From NCBI GenBank assembly GCA_033060915.1, contig CM065378.1, positions 13,521,501-13,585,500 on the forward strand: a stretch of 64,000 nt of DNA. Reading direction: 5' to 3'. The stretch is from Euryodendron excelsum (taxonomy: Eukaryota > Streptophyta > Magnoliopsida > Ericales > Pentaphylacaceae). A program made the translations under genes and the position numbers. The notes below the pieces were generated by a model. It was given only the letters and a program-made list of their open reading frames with translations. It made no database searches and was not told the DNA's origin. Positions 22,614 to 34,100 of this stretch are shown one piece after another (positions within the stretch are counted from its first letter, which is position 1; each line of letters begins with the position of its first letter).

Positions 22614-23785
22614 GAGTATTGTTTGTATCATTGACTGGATAGAGGTGAAATGTGAATGCATCAATTTTTAAGTTGACTCATGGCCCAAATTCCACCATCG
22701 TTTCTTAATTTTTTTGTTTTTTTTTGTTTTGGTTTTTGGGTAAAGCATATGAGCACATATGCTTCTTGCTATGATTTTTAAATGTTATATGACTATAGTA
22801 ATTTTAGCATGTGAGGTGCCTTTAATGCAAAAAGATCTGAAAGGCTTTTGTCTACATCCTATTACAAGTCTGTTTTGGTTTCCCATAGTATTTTCAGGCT
22901 GACCAATTTAAGCCTCGAAGGAAATTTATTGGTGTGGATTTCACTTTTTAGACCAAAAAAATAAAAAAAGCCCATTAAATATTTGTGGAGAGATTAATGC
23001 CTTAGATATTTGGAATAATATGCGGACAATTGATTTGGCAAGAATTCCAACCATTAACTCCTTTAGTAACCGCACAGCTCCATTGGCAAACACTGCTGAG
23101 TTTTCCTCTACAAAACAGAAACTAAGCTATTTTCATGTCAATTTTTCATTATGTGAAAAATAAAATGATATTGGTGTGATCTCCACAATAACACAAATTT
23201 TTAGTGACAAAGTAGTATTAACTACTGGTACTCAGATTAAAAGTTTTATAATAAAATACCCATTAAATATATTATGAAAATATGACTGCATATATTTTTT
23301 CTGTGCAATGAGCTTTAATAAGATTTTTATATAGATAACGTATGTTTAACATGTCTCACTTATAAAAAAATAATATTTATAATAATATGATTAAATGAGT
23401 GCCTTTCGGTTAAACTATTACAATGGATTTTAATTATAAAATTGAATAACCATACCATTTGAAAGGATTTCTATAAGGTGTATGTTATTGTAAATTTTCT
23501 TATCATGTATACATATTATATACTCTACCAAAGAAAAGAGTAAAATTAGGACATTTTATTTTAAGTACACATAAAAATAATATTTAGTTACAAAAATATA
23601 TTAAAACTGTGTTAGAACAGTTATTTCGATATCAAAAATATTAAATATCATTCGTTCCTCATCCTCCTCTCCAACCCCACTTCTCACACTCTATTCCCCC
23701 ATATAGGAATAACCTAATACCAGGCTCTAACAACGCAGCGAAAACCCTACCACAGAACGACACAAGACAAATAGCAGAATAAGAG
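22554..23785. other. Spacer upstream of the RS-tailed protein gene
   Basis: The first part is the presumed 3' flank of the decayed gene, with AT and T runs (22586-22612). The rest is AT-rich with no supported gene, and becomes CT-rich near 23655-23700. The 5' UTR and promoter of the next gene must lie in the last few hundred bases. Confidence 0.5.
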
Positions 23786-24456
23786 ATGGACTTTCAACAG
23801 TCTCATCGCTACATGAGGCCTCCGCCACCTCCACCGCCGTCCATTTCGGCGGATCCCCACCACCACCAGTCACCGCTGAGGCAGCCAGCTCCCCCACCGG
23901 GCCCCTGGTTCTCCGGGCAATTTCAGTACCAACCTCCGTCGCAGCACTCTCCATCGCCTCCAACGCCTCACCAGCAATGGGCTCCACCACCAGCCCCTCA
24001 CACCGATCATCTCCCTCCCCCTCCTTATGCTGCGCCTTCTCCTCACCCTCCTTATCCTGCGCATCCCCTTCACAACCAGTACGCACATCATCGACCTCAC
24101 GTGCCTCCACCATATCATCCATATTCTCAGATTCCCCAATCTTACCCTCAGGTAACTCATAAGCATCTCTCGAGCCATTTGTCGTGGGCGTTAGGGTAGA
24201 TTATTGCTTTGTTTTCTGAACGTTCTATGATTCTACTTTTCAGTGTTACTATTTCTTTTGGTTGGTTTTGAAAGGTGATTGTTAAATGCAATAAATTGAC
24301 CATATAGTTCGTGGTGCTAGGGTTAGTTGCCATTTTCCGAGTGAATTTGTCAGTGTTTTGTTGAGTAATGAACTTTGTTTTAATTGGTAGAAAAAAAGAA
24401 CTTAGTTTTAATAATAAACTTGAAATTTGATAACGAGTTTCTTGTTGGTGAAGGAC

Positions 24457-24516
<60 letters not shown>

Positions 24517-27500
24517 CAAGGTCAGGAATGCAACTATCCAGTGCAGCCAGATAGACCTTTGACATGACAAAACATTACAATTACAAGTATTTCAAAAAAG
24601 ACTGCTGTAGTGAATACCAGGTAATGGAGGATGCGTGTCAAATGTCAATCACTTCGCATGTGAACTAACAAGTATTTCGAAAATTCTTGTAGGATTGGGG
24701 CAATGCGAACTGGGGTCATCCTCAAGGTTGGGAGCACCCAGGTCAGTTAATATAAGCAAATTGGTTTTTGGAAATCATTGGGATATATCAGATCACTTAA
24801 TTTTCTCATCATCTCATGCTTAGATTACTTGCATAAATCTTTTAACTGCTTGATTGATCTGCAAGTAGACTCGTTGCTTTCATAAATATATACTCATGGA
24901 TGGAAATACTATCATCTAGCATGTGAACCAAATCTGAATTAACAATGTCGACCGTTTGATTATGGTTTATAACATTTAGCTAGGCACAGATGGTACCTAA
25001 TTTATATTTTTTGTTTTCTCATGCCTAATAAAGTCATGTAACTACCTTAGACTGAACTATTATGACTTGAACACAGTATTGTTCTCATAATTTAGTTGGA
25101 GACTTAACCTTGTTTGGTCCTTTGGAAGCTTATGAAGCATGAATACTAATATGCCAACATGGGGGATAGACATTATGGAAACACTGCTACAAGCCTACAA
25201 ATAATTTGGACAATGATGTGGCAATACATAAGGGTTGGCAATACATATATAGGACGATCTAGATATATAGGAGGATAATAGAGTATTAGCTTTTCTATGT
25301 ATGACGTGTGCATAGGTTGCACCCCTTTTTTGGCATTTCCTTAAATCACTTATATGTGTTTTTATTTGAACTTATCAAAATATATATACCTATCTGTATT
25401 TTGTAAACATTAGAAACACATTTATGTAATCTTTTTCAAAATGAATCTATGTAACATCCTAAGAGATATTATGAGTTTCTAATTATAATGTTTAAATTCA
25501 ATTACTGGGGTATGTTGGATGAACATTGATTCTTGGAACAATCTTGACATGGTTTACATCTTAATTATTCTCAATTCTTTCTTATTTAAGAAATAGTCCA
25601 AGTATTTAAAACGTAATTGTTCTTACATTTTTCTTGAGAAAAATACTCTATTACTGTATGCTATATGTCAATCTTCAAATCATGTCAGACATGTGGCCCT
25701 AAAAGCATCCAGGACATATATGGGTTAATTTCTAAATAAAATATTTGGGGCAAATACATCACCCTTGGGGTATGGCTCAAAAACACATAAACGCCCTTTG
25801 TTTTAAAAGTGAACCCATAACTCCCACATGCTTTCGACCAAAGTGCAAATTGGACGGACTGTTACAGTTTCTATTAAAAGACAAAAATGCCCTCCCTTTT
25901 TCTTCTCTCTTTACACCGACAACTTGCTATATATGCATATATGTCTATATATTTATAACTTCGAGAAACATGGTGAAATATCAATGAGAGAGGAGGGTCC
26001 TAGCCATGGTAGTTCACTGTCGTTTGACCTCACCCTCTACCTTTTCCTTCTCCATCACACAACTGCAGCCACCAACCTACCGTAACCCACATTGAGACTG
26101 TCACGACCCAAGATGTACGTGATACAATATTGTCCGCTTTGGGCCTTGGCCCGCACGGCTTTAAAACTTGTTGTATCAAGTAGATACAAGTGGATACATA
26201 CATATCACGTTACCTCTCCTTCTCTAGGCAACGTGAGATCGCAGCACATGATCTTGGAATCAGCCTGCCACTATTAGAATCTCATCCCCAACCACGTGCA
26301 GCTGCCCAGTTCTCACAATCTACCCCCCTAACAGGTAACACGTCCTCGTGTTGGGCTGGATCCCCATACTTCTTACTAGGATTGACTCTGATACCATTCT
26401 GTCATGACTCAAGATCCACATGGTACAATATTGTCCACTTTGGGCCTTGGCCTGCACGGCTTTAAAATGCGTTATACCAAGTAAATACAAATGCCTATAT
26501 ATATAACATTTCATCGCTCCTTCCGATGCAATGTGGGATTGCATCACATGACTTTGGAGCCAGCCTGCCAGGATTTCATCCCCGCCCACGTGCAGCTGCC
26601 CAGGTCTCACAGAGACCACCTGCAACACCCACCACAACCATGGCTGATCATCTTTTCCCCTCTCTCTTCTCCTCCATAGATGAATATCATAGGATCCTAA
26701 GATTCATGTCCATACTTGCCTGAAACTAATCCTCTCTCTCTCTCTCTCTCTCTCTTTTTGAGTCTATATATATATATATTTATACATATGTATCTATGTA
26801 TACATCTCTTATTCACCTACCCAAATTATTGAGAATTGGGTATCAAATTAAACTCATTATCAAATTCATGTGACTCTTGGATGTGTGGATGTGTGTGTAT
26901 ATATTATTTTATATTGGATTTGTGGATGAAAGTAATGAAAAGAGAAAGGAGAGGAAAAGAAGAGAGTGAGATCTTAGGAAGAAACTGAAAAGAGGGCTTT
27001 GCAGTTTCCCCTCTTCCGCTTCTGTGATGGCTGTTGGGAGAGGAAAAAAATAAGAACAAAAGGGAAAAGCTTTTTTTAGGGTAAATGAAGAGGTTACTCA
27101 TTATTCTAGTTGGATGTGAAAGACATCTCATATTCCCCAAAAAGTGGGGTGATCTCGTAGTTCTTGGTCTGTGAAGATGCGTTGTCATGTATTTAATTTA
27201 TTTGGAGCTATTAGAGCGGGGACAACAAACATCCATCTTGTTCGTACAATTAAAAAATAAAAGAAATGATCAAACAAAATCAAAATAATTTTCCAATTTT
27301 TATCTTTCCTATAATTTATTTTGAATTCAATGTTTTCTCGCTGGTTCAATCTACGCATATAGTTACATGCACCATTAATTATAACACTTCCTGTCCAATT
27401 TGCACTTTGGTTCAAAGCATGTGGGGGTTATGTGTTCACTTTTAAAAGAGAGAGGGGTTGTGTGTTTTCAAGCCATACCCCTAGGAGCTAAAATGTATTT

Positions 27501-28136
27501 ACCCAAGATATATTTCTAAATTTCAGATGTGTCTAGGAAGTATTCGACATGTATCTGCATGAAGCATAGGCCTGTTTGAAATAAGTAAAAACTATTTTTC
27601 ATTCATACCACAACATATTCATTCTTGGTTTTGCTTAGATTTTCCTCCCACATCACTTTTGGTTTTGGGGGGTTTCGGGGGTGGTGGAGAGACAATAGAT
27701 GAGAGCTCAACTTGTAAAAAATTATAGTGTTCATGGTGTACTAGAAGGCTTGTTTGCAGACACCGTGACAAAAATGGAAATATCTGCCTGGCCAACTACC
27801 CCTGCCTGGCCATGCTATTGGTTTTTTCTTTTTCTTTATTTTGTTTTGTGGGGGTGAGTGGGTTTGAATATTAAGAAAGAAAAAAGTCATCAGCCTGGGC
27901 CTTCTATGCATCCTTATTAATAGTGATAAAGGTCAGTATATGTTGCTGCTTACTTGGAGTTCCTCATCACAAGCCTTGTCTAAGTGAGGAGTTTGACTTG
28001 CATTTCTGGGAGCAAGTATGTCAAATGGATGTTTCACATCATGCTGCTGCTTGTCTTCGCTGACAGCTATTTATTTATTTAATTATTTTTTAACCTTTTC
28101 TCCGTCTTGGGACTTGGCAGTATTCCCCTCACCCCT

Positions 28137-28174
<38 letters not shown>

Positions 28175-31100
28175 AGGGTCAAAGAAACCTGCTAGAAGTT
28201 TCCTCCCCCCCAAACCCCCAGCCAAAGCGTCCTTTATCTCATATGTCACTGACTTTATGTTAAACTTTCCACGATTACTGCAATGCCAGCCCATCACAAT
28301 GAAGAAGATTGGGCCACCAAGGCCAGAGCATGGGCAGCAGCCAAAGCTGCAACAGATAATCAGCATTCACAGTCACATATTACTCCAGTTAGCAGACTGG
28401 AAGAGCAGATTCATTATCATGATCAGTATCCACAAAATGTTGATCCTCATTATCCTGATGTTCTTCAACCGACGGTTCCTACATCGAGCTATCAACAATA
28501 TCCAGCTCCAGCCGCACCTTCACACTGGCCACCCGTTGTTTATCCACAGGAATCTGCATCCTTCAGCTCTGGACAATCATCTTTTATTCCAGATGAGCAT
28601 TTAGTTTACAGTGCCAGAGATGGAAATTTGGCAGGGGATTCAAATGCTGTATTTTCTCATCAAGAAAGTTCACCTACAAGTTCATCGTTTCATCTGCAGG
28701 AGGTACCTTCTAGTTATTCTTCTGTTACAGGTAATAATTTACTTGGCATATTGATTTTGCATGTGAAGCATGTGCTGAAGAACTGCTTCTATAGAACTTG
28801 GGATTTTTTTATTAAGATAATTTCTGAATTGTGTCTGTAGTCACCCATAGGTCATCATAGATCCTGTGAACCTATACGAGTTGTGAGTAGACGCCCTTTT
28901 TGACTGTCAAGTTTATGATTTTTCAAGCTTCATGCCTCTAGGGTTTGCCTAGACATTAAATCTGATGCACATGTTTTTTCTGTCTCGTTCTCTTTTTATT
29001 TTTCTATTTATCCCGTACTAGTAGTGGATACTTTTCTTATTTGATTATCATAAGTGATACTTTAATTGATTTATGCTCTATCCATGAAAATGCTTCCCCA
29101 TTGATGCATGGTTTTTCCTTTTCTTCCCCCTTGTTTTGAGCTGTGGATTGTGAATGATACAACTTTTGAAAATATCAATATTTGGAAGAATAATAGCCCA
29201 CATTTGAGCACAAATATTATGGGGTTGGGGTGATTTTTATGGCTATTGTTCGCAACCCGACAAGCCTTTGTTCCAATTACTTGGGTCGGCTACATGGATC
29301 TATTTCTTTTGGTTTGTCTGATGGTTGTACATTTCTACTGTCAATCTTGTTCATATATCTGCTTGTGACAGCTTTTATATGTAACGGTGCCAATAGGTTT
29401 GTTAATATGCATCTCCTTTGTAAAGAGACCATCTTAGGTTTTTGGTGCCTCTATAGCTGCATTCCTAGTGGATATTTTTTTGGTGAAAAGGCATGTCAAT
29501 GGCTAGTGGCTGGTGTGTGACAAACAGGTCGAGATGGACTTTGAATGAGGCCAAATAGTCATCCTTCAAGTGGCCTGTCATGCAAGTCTATAGTCATGAA
29601 TTTCCCAAATACTTTAAAGAAACCAACTAAGGCGACCAAATAAAAGGTGCCTAAAATAACAAACTCCTTATAGTGGAGGATATTGGTAGGAATAATGTTG
29701 GGTATTTAATTTTGTTAACAATGAATTTTGTTAATGACTCCAAGATCTATGTTATTGGAAGCTTTCTTTGTCTTTTATTCCCCTTATATCTATTTCTGGG
29801 GAAGGAAGGAGGGGGAGGATGGTGGTTATGTTGATTCTCACTTGATTGGGGAGAAATTGTTAGTGAGCATGTTGGGGTAGTTCTTAGAAGTATTTACTGG
29901 AGTTCGAAGCCTGTTTGAGTTGTTTTCCTTTTTCTGTTTATTTAATGTTTCTATTTCAGTTTGCTTTGTTTCTGATATAATTATTTCATCCAAAAGGAAG
30001 GACTATGCATTATTTACTGTCACAGGTGAGAATTTTGATTTGTGTTCTGCATATGGCATTATCATTCTGCTTACAAAGATTTACATAATTGTAAAACATT
30101 TGGTCATGGAACGGTTCCAACAATAGCTGAAAGAAAATGCTTCACTTGAATGATGTCCTTGCCTGCTGTGGGAGGGGGAAAAATGAGCGGTTTGAGTTGA
30201 GAGACACAATATGTTATTCAATATCATCTTTTGTACAACAGTATTTTTCTACCCAAACAATCATCTTTCGTAGAGTATCATAAATTCAACTTCTCCACAC
30301 TCCAATTAGAGCATTCTAATGAGGACTGCTTTGTTTTGTTTTTGTGACATTAAGAATTGAAGTCTTCATTTCTTGTGGTTCAGAAACTTTGGAGAAAGTT
30401 GAGCCTTGTCTGCACATAACCCAATCATTGGAATCCTTGTTAGCTGAAATGGGCTTTGAGAATGTTTTAGTTGTTTAACTACTCGCTCAAATGGCAGGTA
30501 AACAAGAGACTGGATATCAAAATGAAAAGTTTTACAAGTCTTTCACTTTGCCCATTGACTCAAGTCAAGGTCTGCAGCATGTGCATCCACCACTGCCGGC
30601 TGTTGGTAGATCAGTTTCAATGGAACAGCCTCATTATGCAGTTGGCAACCAGGCAGCTGAGGCCCCAACTGATCTTAGTGACCAGCCTTTAGATTTTGCT
30701 CCTAGGTTTAATCATGATCATGATCCACTTATGCAACCAAGTTATACTCATGCTGATTCCGGCGGACCTATAAGAGGTGTGGACCCTTCTGGTGCTGCCC
30801 CGTCTAATCATATTTGGACTCCCCCTGCTGTGCCTGGCACAATTTATCCTCCACTCCCTCCAGTACTCCCACCAGGACAACAGGTTTTTTGGTTCTGACA
30901 TAATTCTTCTTTTAATCTTAGAGCCCTGATATGATCATGCTAATATTTGTTTCATTCTTCACAGCATGATCCTTCCATAGGTGTACCTTCTCCAGTTCCT
31001 GGACATTCTGCACCTCTGTTTGGAAGGATGCCTGGACCAACCTTCCAGCCAACAATCCCATCTGTAGGTACACCCTTCGGCATTGGAGCAGGAAGTGGAC

Positions 31101-34100
31101 TTCATCCAACAACAGCCTTTCAGGGCGATATTTTTGGGTTTTCTAGCGTTTCTGATCGCCCTAAAAAGGTACCTATAGTTGTGTACTCCAGCTTTGATGC
31201 TTATACATTGCATAGTTGTTCCTACAATCTAAGTTACATAATTATTCCTGCAATCTCTCTTTTGGAAATTTCAGGCTTCAGTACCTAACTGGCTGAGAGA
31301 GGAAATAATTAAGAAGAAAGCTGTTATTGCCAGTTCTGCTCCAGAACACCCAAAAGCGGAAACTGATTCCATTGAAGATGAAGCTGTTGGTAAATCTCTG
31401 GGGAAGGCTGATCTAGCAGATAGTAAAAGCCTTGACTCTTCTAGATCTACCGAAGAAGAGGACGATGATGAGGTTTTCTTCTCCCTTGTGATTTAATTGT
31501 CATCTCTTCATTTTGGAATTTCACTTTCCTGGAGGAGTTCTATCCATTGAGTTGGTCAATGGATTTCTGATGTTTTTGAGATCATCCCATGGTTATCTGG
31601 GGGAACTTCACTTTATGTGTGAATTGAACTATCATTTATTTCTTCTATGTAGGACTATGTGGAAGCAACTAGAACAGCAGCGGTAAACCAGGAAATAAAG
31701 CGTATCCTTACTGAAGTTCTTTTGAAGGTTGAAGCTAGTTAATACTTGATGAGCTTCTTATATTATCTCTTTATCGGTGTTTTTTGACTTGCGTTTTTGA
31801 ACAGGTAACTGATGAACTTTTTGATGAAATTGCAACAAAAGTTCTTAGTGAAGATGATCTTAGTGTTGAAGGTAATAATTATATGATTTATTGATCTTTC
31901 ACTTATTTGTTCATCTTTTTTCTTTTTGTGGTGCTAGTACTCAAGTTCTCTGATAAGCTTCTTCCTTCTCTGAAATTACATGTATGTTGTCACTTTTGTT
32001 ATTGCAGTTGACCAAAATGTTGTCGGTCCAAATCATAAACTATCACCCTCTGCTCCAGCAGTTCCTACACCTAAGGCTTCTGCAAAGGTTCTAGTTCCAG
32101 CCAAAGCCAAGCAAACTGAAACTGAAGATGATAGTGGGAAATTTACTTCTAGCTCTCCAGGAGATGTCTTGGGTCTTGCTAGTTATGCCTCTGACGATGA
32201 TGAGGATGATGACAATACTGTTCACCAGCAGCCAAGGATAAGAAAGCTTTCAGAAGATAAGCACACAGTTGGGAATGGCAGTTCACGAGCAGAAACTGAA
32301 GGGCACAGCAAAGGTCTCAAAAATGTGGAGGGTGCCACCAGCAGAATAGGTCCTAATGGGGCCACAATTCATCATGGTGCTGTAGCTAATGAGTTGAGTG
32401 ATCATAGAACAGGTGGAGGGTCATCTGACGGCAATGTTGGATCCAGATATTCTTCGAAGACAGTCTCTGGAGTTGTGGAAGATGAGTATGACTTTGATGG
32501 TGATAAAATACTGGAGAGCGCTGATGCTTCCAAGCCAAATCATGGTGTAGGAGAGAAGGTTATGAAAACTGAACCATTTGAGAATATTAGTGCCAAAAAG
32601 TCAGTTACAGATGATTCTCAATGTAGAGAAACCAGGAATAAACAGGATAAGGATGATAGACGTGAAACCAAAAGGAGTTCTGTTGGGAAAGACTCTGTTA
32701 AGGAGGTGGATAATGCTGAGGATAGAACAGGTGAGAGGGAAGAGGAGAGTCATAGAAAGCAGGATGAGAGGCATGTAAAAAAGGAAAGGACCGATGGAAG
32801 GAATGGTTCAAAAGCGAAAATAAAAGAGCAAGGTGGTAAGTCTGGGGACAAAGCAAAGGAATCTGATTCAAAGAAAAGGTCTATTCATCCTGATGTTAAG
32901 GAGGATGGAAAGGAAAAAGAGAGAGACAGAAGAGCCAATACTAAAGAGGATAGTGATAGAAGAAGAGAACGAACAAAGGATGACAAGGGAGAAAGATCGA
33001 GACATAAACTTGCAAGTGAATCAAGCAGACATAAGAGGCAGCGTTCTTCTTCAATTGGCAGTAGAGGTAGAAGCAGCAAGGACAATTCAGTGGTTAGTCA
33101 CGCTTATGATTCAAGTGATGAATCCTCTGATGATCCTAAAAGGTTAATCATCGAGTTAAAAACTCGTCCTCTTTTTGTTTCTAGCTTATAATGTAGTTCC
33201 TCATATTCAGTTGTGCTCTGCAGGAAGCAGCATTCAAAAAGGCGTAACTTATCACCATCCCCTAACAGGTCTAGGAGAAGGTACTCAGTTTGTCTGAAAT
33301 TATTCCTTCTCTTTTTCTTTCTGTTTCACCATATTTATGTGGATGCATGTTAGTATGTATTTATGTTGACATGATGTTACTATCAGATTTATGGGTGTGA
33401 TAGTCCATGAAAACTGAATCGAACCTTTGAGTTTCGGGTAAGCAAATGAACAACAAATTGATAGTTCAATCTTGAGATTAAGACAACAATGTAACACCAG
33501 AATGAAATACTAATATAGCCTTTTGCAGAACCACAACATTCCCTTCTTTTTTACTAGGATTGAGGAAAATGGATATTGTTTGACTTAATTGCTTTAAGAA
33601 ACAGAGTGGGATGTTTTAAAACCCCACCTTGAACACTCTGGATTGTCCATTCTACATGGAACGCCCACATAGGACTGCAAACGAGCGAGTAAGGCTTAAA
33701 CTTTCAGTTTGGTCAATGAACGAGCCGAGCTCAAGTTGTTGTGTTATGCTCTCAGAATGGTCATGTTGTCTGAGCATTAAATTTTCTAATTAGTTTCTGG
33801 CTACCAAGTTCTTCGGTATTTTCCTAAAATCTGCAAGGTGACTTTGATACCTTGTTATTGAGTTGGAAGATACTTTTTGGTGCAAGTTAATTTTCCTGCT
33901 CTCTATTTTAGTTTGAACTTAACAGATCTTTTAGGGGAGAAACTATGAGAAAAATGAGTCTAGAGGTAGAATTTTCTTCTCAAAGAACAGAGTGCAGACG
34001 TTGACAGGGATATTATTGAATAGGTGATATAATTAGACACGTTGGAAGTTTTTATTAAAAATTGAACTTTAAATGAGCAAGTGCATAAACGTAATAGGAG

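Noticed and set aside
24157..24570. Minus-strand frame with Cys-Val and Arg-Glu repeats
   Set aside because: It is translated dinucleotide microsatellite with no protein features.
26097..26650. Possible CRISPR-like or other prokaryotic repeat array
   Set aside because: Only two long diverged copies are present in a plant intron; they fit an interspersed repeat.
28107..28604. 165-residue proline-rich open frame
   Set aside because: It arises from the poly-C run and a shifted reading of exon 3; the conserved frame is the one giving EEDWATKARAW.
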